DNA from: Asanoa ferruginea
GTDB lineage: Bacteria > Actinomycetota > Actinomycetes > Mycobacteriales > Micromonosporaceae
Assembly: GCF_003387075.1 (NCBI RefSeq)
Contig: NZ_QUMQ01000001.1
Span: 7,378,001-7,442,000 of the forward strand
DNA length: 64,000 bases
Direction of reading: 5' to 3'
The notes under the pieces were generated by a model that was not told where the DNA came from, did not search any database, and saw only the letters and a list, made by a program, of their open reading frames with translations. Positions 35,282-43,229 of the stretch are shown piece after piece. How positions within the stretch are numbered: the stretch's first letter is position 1; every line of letters begins with the position of its first letter. A program made the translations under genes and the position numbers.

Positions 35282-36462
35282 TCTCGAGATCCTCTCCGGC
35301 GCCGGGCGCCCGCTATTCGAAACTCTGGCACCAGTTGACGACACGAACGTTGTCCCTCAAACGATCAGCCCAACTCGACTTCTCGGGAAAGAGCTTGTTA
35401 CGAGTCTTGACAACGCACAACAAAGACGGACAGCGGGAAACAGTCGTCTTACACGCTTGCGAATGAAGCCTGCCGCGTCCGCCAGTTCACCGGCGGGTCC
35501 CGACGATCTGCCGTTACGCACGGGGGCGATCGTTGGCCCCCCAACGTGGTTCGCGCCGCCGCGACCGGCTCTGCGGCAGCGAGCGGCTCCGTGGACCCGC
35601 GGGATCATGCGGTGGCTCGGCCTTGGGTCTTGGAGGTCGCTGCGGCTGAACCGCGATCGACTCGTCTGCAGTTTCAGCTGGCCCGACGCTGTAAATCCCG
35701 GTCGACCACCCATGCGCAGGACATCCACAAGGCGGGAAACCGTGGCGGCGCGCTTCCCCAACCGACGCGCCATTGCGGGCTACGGACGGACGTGACATAA
35801 GGGTTCTTATAGTGCATCGGCTCCTGCGGAACCTACATCGTCCGTCAACTGGTAGGTGTGGCTCGAGCCTTGCCTAGAAAGCGTCGCAACGACACCACCT
35901 AGATTTACCCGGCCAAGACGTCGCTAGGTTGGTTTGCGTCGGCATCGTACGATTCGTCATGGCAAGGCTCGAACGCGCACAGCCCCCGCGTTAAGGGCCA
36001 GGAGAGGAGATGCCACGGGTGAGACGACGTGTCTTAGATCCGTGACGTCCTGGCGTGGGCCGGGCTCGCCGCGCTTAGCGGTGTCCTTGGCAGCGCCGTG
36101 TGTACGACCTGCTGAAGTCAGGCACTCGCTGGCTGAAGCGGCGATACGACGGGCCGCCCTGAGCGTTCCGTTGATAACCCGCTCGTAGCGTCCATCTACG
36201 TGCCGGCGTGGTGGATCGTGTAGGAAGAGACGGGCAGCGAAGGGACTTCCTCCGCGTCCATACTCGGTCAGCGATTGTGGCGCAGGACGGCGTCGCCTCC
36301 CGAACTACCGGCAAGCGAGCCGACGGTTGAAGCCCGAACGAACACCATTTCGGCGCCGAACTGGTCACGTAGCCGCCTCCTGTGGGAGCGTCGTGCAAGC
36401 AGAAGCCACGTATATCCAGCTGGTTCGAGATGTGACGCTGTCGCGGCATGAGGAGGTGATGC
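35282..36462. other. Long intergenic region, no supported gene
   Basis: About 1.2 kb. A minus-strand frame at 35357-35773 begins MARRLGKRAATVSRLVDVLR but becomes Arg/Ser-rich without further support. 35800-36450 is less GC-rich with many stops in all frames, so it may hold promoters for the gene at 36463. No operator palindrome stood out. Confidence 0.35.
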
Positions 36463-38193
36463 GTGGTGGAACCGCAGCTGGCTGAGCCGCCGCGACCAGG
36501 ATCTTCTTTGGCGCTACTCGGGATACCGTTTGCCTTCTCTCAGGACGATTTACTGACCACTGAGAAGTTCATCGCGCAGGCCAAGGATCGCGGGTACGAC
36601 GTCAGCATTGATCTCTTGCAGAGGCTTCACGAGCACAGGCTTTTGCTGCCGTTGTACCGAGTGAGCGACACGCCTGTTGCAGGTCGTCGTATGCGCGTGG
36701 AGGCTGACGATGGTGGGAGCATCCGGAGCTGGGTCGTCCTCGCGGCGGCCGAAGGACGGCTCCGTGACCCGGCTGACGAAGGCTACTCGGTGGCCTGGCC
36801 GTATCGAAGGCCCTCTGATGCCCCACCTGACCGATGGTGGAACGGCTTCGTCTACTCCTCGTGGCAGCTCTTCGACCTCGAGCATGTGGTCGATGAATAT
36901 CGAGCAATCGCCGCCGGTTGGCGGGCCGGGCCGCACGGGCCGCGCACCGCGCGCGACCGACGCTTGACCCTCGCTCTCGCAGCGTTGGCACCACGCTACT
37001 TGCCTGCAGTCCTGGGCCGGTTCAGGTTCCCGTCGGGCATCGATGAGGACAGGATCCGACTAGCCGGCGCCGACGCCGACCCCCAAGAACTGCTGAGCTC
37101 GGCCGGCTTCGCGGCGACGGATCTGCAGGGCGCGGCCGATGTGCTACTGCTGTCGGCGCAAAGCGACGATCCGATGAGGCGATGGGTCAAACTGCTGCGG
37201 TACGCCAGCTACGCGGGATGGTCAAAGATGCGCGGTGAACCGCTGGACTGCATGTGGCGCCGGGTAGCCGCCGAGCTCCTCTTGCGCGCTCACGAGGATC
37301 TCGCTGGTAAGGGCGTGCTTGAACCGCTGCCCGACCTGACTGGCTCGACGTGGCATGCGCCGCAGCATGACCGTCTCACACCGCAATACCCTGAAGCGGA
37401 AACCCTCGAGCGGGCGCTCGCAGAGCTGGGCCTGTCGCCTCATCCGCGGGTGATACTCCTCCTCGAGGGAAAGACCGAACAACGCCACGTGCCACGGCTA
37501 ATGGCTGAACTGGGCCTCAACCAGCCACAACAGGTGCGGATCCAGGCGTGTCGCAGCTCCAAGGTCAACGCCCACCTGATAGCCCGCTACGGGATCACAC
37601 CACGCATCGGCCGGAGAATAGGCGACCGCTGGCTTCTCGACGCCTCCCCAACCGCGCTCGTGGTCGCCATGGACCCCGAGAACCATTTCGCTACCGCAGC
37701 ACACCGGGCCGAGCAACGGCGCAACCTACAAAGGGCGATCCGCGAGGAGGTGCAGTACCAGGACGCCGACATCAGTCAGGAGGACCTCGACACTCTGGTC
37801 TCGGTGCACGCTTGGGGCGACCATAAATATGAGCTCGCCAACTTCACCGACGACGAACTCGTCCCGGCCATCGCACAACTCGCCCTGAGCCGTGGCGCCG
37901 GCGACACGACGTCGCCGGCGTGGGAAAAGAGCCTTCGTGAATACCTGCAGGACGCACGGCGCCTGCACCTCGACATCGACGCGCCACTCGGGCGTATCAA
38001 GGCCCCGAAAGACAAGGTGGCCCTTGCCGACATCCTCTGGCCGGTGCTCCGTGCCAAGTCCGAGCGCGAACTCGCAACCAACACCGTAACAACACCCGTC
38101 CTGAAGATCGCGCTGGAGGTTCGCCGACTCATCGCGAAGGTTTCTGGAGTGTTCGCGCTAGAGGTGCCCGCCGGTTTCAACGCAGACGGTTGA
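36463..38193 (+). CDS. TOPRIM-like (OLD-type) nuclease candidate
   Basis: GTG 36463 sits 5 nt after AGGAGGT. Of 576 residues, the C-terminal part (from ~325) starts PRVILLLEGKTEQRHVPRLM, the strand plus acidic residue that opens a TOPRIM domain. ALVVAMDPENHF (about 400) fits the D-x-D/E motif and HAWGDHKYELANFTDDELV follows, which matches the layout of OLD-family TOPRIM nucleases without the usual N-terminal ABC ATPase. The N-terminal ~320 residues are helical (WWNGFVYSSWQLFDLEHVVD, RWVKLLRYASYAGWSKMRGE) and unrecognised. Proteins with stand-alone TOPRIM domains often belong to phage-defence modules; here the neighbour in convergent orientation is a NACHT protein. Nuclease activity is inference. 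Confidence 0.6.
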   Translation: MVEPQLAEPPRPGSSLALLGIPFAFSQDDLLTTEKFIAQAKDRGYDVSIDLLQRLHEHRLLLPLYRVSDTPVAGRRMRVEADDGGSIRSWVVLAAAEGRLRDPADEGYSVAWPYRRPSDAPPDRWWNGFVYSSWQLFDLEHVVDEYRAIAAGWRAGPHGPRTARDRRLTLALAALAPRYLPAVLGRFRFPSGIDEDRIRLAGADADPQELLSSAGFAATDLQGAADVLLLSAQSDDPMRRWVKLLRYASYAGWSKMRGEPLDCMWRRVAAELLLRAHEDLAGKGVLEPLPDLTGSTWHAPQHDRLTPQYPEAETLERALAELGLSPHPRVILLLEGKTEQRHVPRLMAELGLNQPQQVRIQACRSSKVNAHLIARYGITPRIGRRIGDRWLLDASPTALVVAMDPENHFATAAHRAEQRRNLQRAIREEVQYQDADISQEDLDTLVSVHAWGDHKYELANFTDDELVPAIAQLALSRGAGDTTSPAWEKSLREYLQDARRLHLDIDAPLGRIKAPKDKVALADILWPVLRAKSERELATNTVTTPVLKIALEVRRLIAKVSGVFALEVPAGFNADG

Positions 38194-38203
38194 AGTCTCC
38201 GGG

Positions 38204-38265
38204 CGGCTAGGAGTGCAGAGGCAGCCTCCCGGCGCCGTGGCCTGACAGACTGCTTCTCCTAGCCG
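38204..38265. terminator. Inverted repeat between convergent genes, probable terminator
   Basis: Arms CGGCTAGGAG (38204-38213) and CTCCTAGCCG (38256-38265) flank a 42-nt GC-rich spacer that can pair internally. It lies 11 bp beyond the TOPRIM gene stop, before the convergent NACHT gene. Confidence 0.45.
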
Positions 38266-38467
38266 TCGACAACAGTCCTTATGGTGTTACGGATGTTCGG
38301 CTTTGGACCGCGAGAACGGTCGCCTGACTTCGACTGATTCCGCGGCTCGTCCCTGGTTATGAGAGCATCCACGCCGCCAACCCCCAGGAACACCACGACT
38401 GAGGCTTCGGTTCTAGTTCCGTCGTAAAGTGAACTCCTCCGACATACCGAGTTGTCCCGCCCGGACC

Positions 38468-40255
38468 TTAGACCGGCTCGGACGGTCGGGCCCGCTCCGC
38501 TAGGGCAGCCTCATGGGTATGCCGGGCCCACCAGTGTTCGGCCCTATAGGAACGCGCCAGCCAGTCTTGTAGGCGCGCATGCCGGAACCGATAGACCGCG
38601 CCTGAACGATGGAGGACCCCTCGATCACAAGCGTCCTCAAGAAACCGGATCAATGCCCAAGGAAGCCGACCTGTCAACGGGTATGCGAATCGGACCTTTG
38701 CGAGCCAGACACCCCACCCGCCAACATATGCAAAAAGTTCGATCACGGTCATTAGGACTAGCAGGAAGATGCCGACCACAATCCAAAGCGCTAGGGGCAA
38801 AGGAGGGGGCGGGTAGGGCGCAGCGGGAACCAGAAACCTAACCAGAACATATCCGATTTCCCCCATAATTAGGTAGCCGAGCAACAAATGCTGCAACCAA
38901 GTCCGACGAGCCATTCTAAGGGAATGTCCTAGGCCGGCAGCCCGTTGGATCTTCGTAGGCGGGAGAGGGTCTGGCGCGAGATAAGGGTGTTTCACTAATT
39001 CCCACCAGGCAATGTCCTGCACGCCCAAGTCGTCGAGTCGTGAGGCGAGAAATCCAAGCCAACGCTCTGCGTCAGTATTCGACCACCTATGCCGTCGGCC
39101 AGTGAGACTTTTGGATGGGCGTCGTGCGTGTGGCCCATAGACGCTTGGTATTAGCGCTGCCATCAGAGCCTCCTCGATATGCATGATAGACGGGAGGCCT
39201 GCAAGCTTTAGAAGCTCTCTTGGGTCTGAGCGCGGCGTGCGACCGTAGGCAGTTCGCGCCAATGAGAGCATGAGGGCATTGGAAAGGACAGCGGCGAGCT
39301 TCCGTGCCATTGGATCGGTCCGGCCTATACGCTCTATGACGACTGACCAACCTGTGTCGATCTCGCCGCCAGCTATTGGCCCGCCTACGTATGTCTCAAC
39401 ACCGTCAGGGGAGAGCGAGTCGATCGAGATAACAGCAGCGGCGCTAACGGCACCGACCTCGGCCACGGCGCGAAAGAATTCATCGGGGCGACTTGTAACG
39501 AGCATTGGCGCAGCGAAAGAGTTGAGCTGAAGTAGTGCCGCGCTCTGGAGATGCTCCTCAATCTCGTCGAAGCCGTCGAGTATAGGTAGGATTCCCCTGC
39601 CTTGGACTAGAACATCTGCCATCAGTTCATCGCCATGAGTGCGTGCAGCGATTGTGCGATAATCTCGGACGAGCACCGCCGATAGAAACTCTTCGAGTCC
39701 CATGACCAGTGGGTTCCAAGAGCCGACATTGAAAATTAACGGAACAGGGCCTTGGGCCCCCTGTGAGAGATAGTCAATTGCAAAGCGAAGCGCAAGAACA
39801 GTTTTTCCGGAGCCCGCTTCTCCCACTATCACAAGGCGACCTGATCTGATACGAGCGTATTCTTTAACTATCTGATCTAGCCCCGCCGTTTTCGCGTCCA
39901 AAGTGCTTGGAAGGTCTCTTAATGAGCCAGCAGTTTCCTGCTCTGAGATCCATCTGACCCGGATAGGCATGGCGGGGGCGCCATCGACTCGCAACTGTCG
40001 TTCTGTCTGCCAGCACTGTCGCCTAACCACATCGGCGAGGTTCGACAGCGCGTCATCGATCGACGGCTGGTCGCTCTGGCGTCGGTCAGTGATCAACTCG
40101 GCACCGACGGCTGCGAGGACGAGGCCAACCAGCATCAGGACGATCCACGGTCTCCAACGGTTTGGAACCTGAATCCAGTCGGCAACCACGTTCCCTAGGA
40201 GGCCAATAGCCAAGCCAACCAGCACGATCGCAACGGCCCTGCTGATGCGCTGCAT
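38468..40255 (-). CDS. NACHT-domain NTPase with N- and C-terminal membrane segments
   Basis: ATG 40255 follows GGAGGT by 8 nt and is preferred over the GTG-type start seven codons upstream. Two membrane helices open the protein (AVAIVLVGLAIGLLGNVVADW, WRPWIVLMLVGLVLAAVGAEL). The NACHT core has Walker A LVIVGEAGSGKTVLALRFA (about 140), Walker B ILPILDGFDEIEEH (about 226) with the extra acidic residue, and LVTSRPDEFFRAV (sensor). Two to three further helices lie near 455-520 (LLLGYLIMGEIGYVLVRFLV, LWIVVGIFLLVLMTVIELFA), and the tail has GAVYRFRHARLQDWLAR. Actinobacterial NACHT proteins of this layout resemble immune NTPases that act at the membrane; ligand and effector are unknown. GC and codon bias are lower than in neighbours, which suggests transfer. 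Confidence 0.8.
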   Translation of the reverse strand: MQRISRAVAIVLVGLAIGLLGNVVADWIQVPNRWRPWIVLMLVGLVLAAVGAELITDRRQSDQPSIDDALSNLADVVRRQCWQTERQLRVDGAPAMPIRVRWISEQETAGSLRDLPSTLDAKTAGLDQIVKEYARIRSGRLVIVGEAGSGKTVLALRFAIDYLSQGAQGPVPLIFNVGSWNPLVMGLEEFLSAVLVRDYRTIAARTHGDELMADVLVQGRGILPILDGFDEIEEHLQSAALLQLNSFAAPMLVTSRPDEFFRAVAEVGAVSAAAVISIDSLSPDGVETYVGGPIAGGEIDTGWSVVIERIGRTDPMARKLAAVLSNALMLSLARTAYGRTPRSDPRELLKLAGLPSIMHIEEALMAALIPSVYGPHARRPSKSLTGRRHRWSNTDAERWLGFLASRLDDLGVQDIAWWELVKHPYLAPDPLPPTKIQRAAGLGHSLRMARRTWLQHLLLGYLIMGEIGYVLVRFLVPAAPYPPPPLPLALWIVVGIFLLVLMTVIELFAYVGGWGVWLAKVRFAYPLTGRLPWALIRFLEDACDRGVLHRSGAVYRFRHARLQDWLARSYRAEHWWARHTHEAALAERARPSEPV

Positions 40256-40429
40256 CGCGACCTCCGTTGTCCCCACCCGGCGGCCAGCTTCTACGGAGAA
40301 TCGAACGGATTACCGCCGTCGGTAGATCAGCGTCGATCCTGCTGCAGCAGCTCCTGTGTCGCAACGTCGAGGCCGGCGGTGCCACCCGATCGAGGGTTCG
40401 CGTCCGCACGGTGCCGACCTTGGCCCGGG

Positions 40430-40690
40430 CTTAGGCGGCCATCGCCGCGAGCCTTGTCGAGGCCGACGGTGGCTGCTCGCGCCGGCCCGCTCGTCGGCCA
40501 GCCGCTTCGCCAGCGTCGTCTTCCCCGACCCGGGCAGCTCGGCAGGAAGTCCGCACGTAATGTCCATTATGGTGTGATCAAAGAAACCGCTGTTGGTGAC
40601 GACCTCGTGCAGTGGTCGGGCGTCGCGGCCGTCGACCGCCTGATCGAGTGCGTCGAGGGCGTGCAGGCGCCACTGCGCCGCAGAACTTCG
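40430..40690 (-). pseudogene. P-loop kinase remnant
   Basis: One minus frame reads AAQWRLHALDALDQAVDGRD, ARPLHEVVTNSGFFDHTIMD, ITCGLPAELPGSGKTTLAKR with LADERA, and then loses sense. GLP..GSGKTTLAKRLADE is the Walker A region of small AAA-type kinases (zeta-toxin or predicted-kinase type), here with three extra residues (A-E-L) inserted before the loop. The remainder of such a kinase is absent. The rest of 40256-41458 contains no intact gene. Confidence 0.4.
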
Positions 40691-41458
40691 ACAAGCAAAA
40701 CGATTGGCGGATTTGCTCCGGATTCAAGCGCGACAGCGGACGAAGGAAATTGGCAGCGACCGCCTCCGTTCGGCTACGTCCGTGAACACGCCATCCACCG
40801 GCAGTCCTGCACGCTGGAGCGCGACGACCAAGGTGGGAGGTGTAGCCGCGCCCAGGCGGACCAGCGGCATCCACCAGATGGCCCCTGGGCAGATACGGCC
40901 GCCGCGCGTACATGGCCGAGCTGCGGCCGGAGTCCAGGTCGGGGCACCGCTGTACGAGGTCGCCGCGCCCCGGTCCTTGGCGGCCTGTCCCCGCTGGCGG
41001 AGGGCCGCGACGCCAGCAACGTAACCGCGGCATGATCAGCTCACCAGAAGCGTCCGAATCGGGGCAACTCACGAAGGCACCGCAGGCCACCCTGCATCTT
41101 CATAACGCCACGACCGCCCGCGCGCGACCGGTCATCACAGTCTGGTGTGCCTCCGATGGATCATCACAAAACGGTAGCAACCCACCTACTGTCAACGACT
41201 TCCCGGCAAGCGGGGGGTACTATTTCGGACAACTCACGGCTTTTCCGTCGTGACCTTCTTAGGCGCCAAAGGGCTTCCTTGCTTGCCCAAAGGTGCTAAT
41301 ACAATCTGTAAACATCGGCTCGCCTGGGGCGAAACAATCCCCTTGTCAACCGAGAGAATGGTAGCGATCACCTCAAAAAGGGTTCACCGCCAGCCTCGCA
41401 ATTGTACAAGCTACGCATGCGGAGGAAAACCTTGATGAGACGGCGCCGGTAGGGCCGC

Positions 41459-41713
41459 GTGCTGGGAGACCCGACTCTATGGGTTCTCCCGGCTACTTCG
41501 ACCATTCTCGGGCTCGGTTCAATGCTGATGACGTGGGTAATCGCAAGGAAGGCCCTAAACAGCAAACACCACCTCGAGTTGGAACTTCGAAAGACAAGAC
41601 GCGGGATAACCCTACGCCTAAAGCAAACCCCGGTCCCGGAGGCCGACAACTCCACTGAGCAATCCACTCTCGGCCCGTCTCCTACTCATGGGGACTTGGA
41701 AGGGGGTGGGTGA
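41459..41713 (+). CDS. Small membrane protein (84 aa)
   Basis: GTG 41459. It has one hydrophobic segment (LWVLPATSTILGLGSMLMTWVIA) followed by a basic/beta part (LELELRKTRRGITLRLKQ) and an acidic-polar tail. The helix-then-short-sheet pattern is reminiscent of the C-terminal half of small effector-associated components found next to bacterial STAND NTPases, but the resemblance is weak. The upstream sequence is degraded, so it may be a fragment of a longer gene. Confidence 0.35.
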   Translation: MLGDPTLWVLPATSTILGLGSMLMTWVIARKALNSKHHLELELRKTRRGITLRLKQTPVPEADNSTEQSTLGPSPTHGDLEGGG

Positions 41714-42009
41714 ACGGCGAATGCGGCCCGCATCATTGCGGGCCGCACCGCCAACCAGCGAGGTTCAAGGCACTTGTCCGTGCACGCGCGTGTGCCTGAG
41801 ATGGATGAAGCCGCCCGCAGGACAATCCGCACTCGACTTCGGGCACACCCTCGCCGTGGCAGCGGCGCGTGGAACATCGGCCAACCTCAAGTTCGATTTC
41901 GGACTCGACTTGCTCGAGGACCCGTCCGGACGCAGCCGGACCCACGCTGACCAGGGCGTACGTCGACAAGGCACGAACACGCGAGACGCCTAGGAGCGTC
42001 GCAGGTCCA

Positions 42010-42026
42010 CACTGGATGATCCAGTG
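42010..42026. repeat. Near-perfect palindrome beside the tRNA fragment
   Basis: CACTGGATGATCCAGTG: 8-bp arms around one central base, 41 bp from the tRNA-Lys fragment. Could be a protein-binding or recombination-associated site. Confidence 0.4.
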
Positions 42027-42066
42027 GCACGTTTCTAAAGATCAGCGCATTGGGCATTGAATGAGG

Positions 42067-42109
42067 CTGTGGATTAAAAGTCCACTGCTCTACCGGTTGA
42101 GCTAGGCCC
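42067..42109 (-). tRNA. 5' fragment of tRNA-Lys (anticodon UUU), not a complete gene
   Basis: On the minus strand the sequence has GGGCC, a D-arm GCTC-AACCGGTA-GAGC, and an anticodon arm with 5-bp stem GTGGA/TCCAC around the loop CTTTTAA (anticodon TTT, Lys). After the anticodon arm the sequence diverges: no T-arm and no matching 3' acceptor strand is found. Its length (43 nt) and position beside degraded genes fit a tRNA-derived attachment-site scar or a deletion remnant. Confidence 0.6.
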
Positions 42110-42129
42110 GCAGCGCGACCAACTTCCCG

Positions 42130-42460
42130 CGAAGAGTCACCTTGACCATCAGGCGGACCTTCAAGATCTTCTCGCCGCTCGACGGCTTCGCCAACCACAA
42201 CGGCGAATCCACCATTGAGTCCGGCTTGCGCAGCGCTCCCACGGGTGCTTGATGCTCGACCGGGCGCTGCTCAACGCCGACCTGATCGACACCATCGAGG
42301 TGCTGGCGGTCTTCCCAATGATCTCCAGTACGACCGGCGTGGACCGGATCTTCGACGGTGCGGCCGACTTCGACCTCGAGTTGAGGTGCCGTCACCGGCA
42401 CGGTGCTGTTCGGCCCGATGGGCGGCCTACCGGCAAGTCCATCCACCACCCTTAGCCGCT
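42130..42460 (+). pseudogene. Dihydrofolate reductase/RibD C-terminal-like gene remnant
   Basis: Early part reads FSPLDGFANHNGESTIESG in one frame; after a frame change ALLNADLIDTIEVLAVFPMI and SSTTGVDRIFDGAADFDLEL follow. The latter is the highly recognisable C-terminal strand-helix unit of RibD_C/dihydrofolate-reductase-family proteins (L-I-D-x-I-x-V, F-P-V-I, G-A-A-D-F-D-L-E-L). The central NADPH-binding part is missing, so it is a deletion/frameshift remnant. 42461-42591 shows nothing further. Confidence 0.6.
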
Positions 42461-42591
42461 CTGCCTGGCGCAGAAATCCCGCTCGACGATGTTGGCTGGC
42501 TTCGGCCGCGTCACCGACGAACAGGCTGTGGCTTCGGTTCGCCTGGATCCGCACTGCCACCACAAGCCGTTCAAGCGGGTGTTTTGAGCGG

Positions 42592-42831
42592 CTAACGTCG
42601 GGCTGCGGTCAGGGCGAAGCAGCTGTAGCAGACATCGACCCATCGGTTCCCGAGGGGCGTTCTCGCGACGAGCATCACCTTGCCGGGCGCGCCGCAGCCG
42701 ATACACGGCAGCGAATCCCGGGCGGCGACACCGGCTTCGGCAGCAGCAACGTCGGCAGTGTGGGCCAGCGGCAGGGCGGTCAGATCCGCCCCGAGGAGCT
42801 GGGCGACCTCGACCGCTGTTGGCTGTTTCAC
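42592..42831 (-). CDS. Small Cys-containing protein (79 aa), last gene of the membrane-SARP operon
   Basis: GTG 42831 overlaps the stop of the preceding gene by 4 bp (GTGA), which fixes the start. The protein has SLPCIGCGAPGKV and RWVDVCYSCFALTA, a C-x-x-C plus C-x-x-C pair typical of a small zinc ribbon. The N-terminal helix is KQPTAVEVAQLLGADLTALP. No named family. Translational coupling ties it to the gene upstream. Confidence 0.6.
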   Translation of the reverse strand: MKQPTAVEVAQLLGADLTALPLAHTADVAAAEAGVAARDSLPCIGCGAPGKVMLVARTPLGNRWVDVCYSCFALTAARR

Positions 42832-43196
42832 CGGCGGACCGGACGGTCGGCGTCGCGTTCCACGATCCGCCTGTTGAGGGCGGTCACGATCGCGTCGTCG
42901 GTCAGCTCCTGGATTTCGAGCCCGTCCTCGGCGGCGAGTTCGGCCTCGGCGCGCAGGTCCTCTGGCCATGTCTCGTCTGCGACAATCTTGGCGAGCCGTG
43001 CGTCGAGCGCCGCCTGATCGACGTTGCTGCCGAGTGCGCTCACGGCGTAGGGCGCGGTGCGGCCGCGTTGCCAGTAGGAAGGCGACCTCTTGCAGAGCTG
43101 ACAGCCGGTGACGAATGCCTCGCCGGGACGCGCCCATGACCCGCCTTCGCCGCAGCAGACCTCGACCGCGGCCGGCAGCCAAGCTGGTCCCGTCAT
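42828..43196 (-). CDS. Hypothetical Cys-containing protein (122 aa)
   Basis: ATG 43196 follows AAGGGGG by 6 nt, better than the ATG at 43217. The N-terminus has VEVCCGEGGSWARPG and VTGCQLCKRSPSYWQRG, possible metal ligands; the C-terminal half is helical and acidic (DQAALDARLAKIVADETWPE, LRAEAELAAEDGLEIQELTD). It ends DAIVTALNRRIVERDADRP. Coupled to the next small gene and 33 bp downstream of the DUF2637-like/SARP protein gene, so very likely one transcript. Confidence 0.6.
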   Translation of the reverse strand: MTGPAWLPAAVEVCCGEGGSWARPGEAFVTGCQLCKRSPSYWQRGRTAPYAVSALGSNVDQAALDARLAKIVADETWPEDLRAEAELAAEDGLEIQELTDDAIVTALNRRIVERDADRPVRR

Positions 43197-43229
43197 GGCG
43201 ATCCCCCCTTCGGACATCCGTTCGAATAC

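Noticed and set aside
35357-35773. Minus-strand frame with an HTH-like beginning
   Set aside because: After ~20 residues it loses protein character and the opposite strand is equally open; not enough to call a gene.
42067-42109. Complete tRNA-Lys gene
   Set aside because: No T-arm or pairing 3' acceptor strand follows the anticodon arm, so only a fragment is reported.
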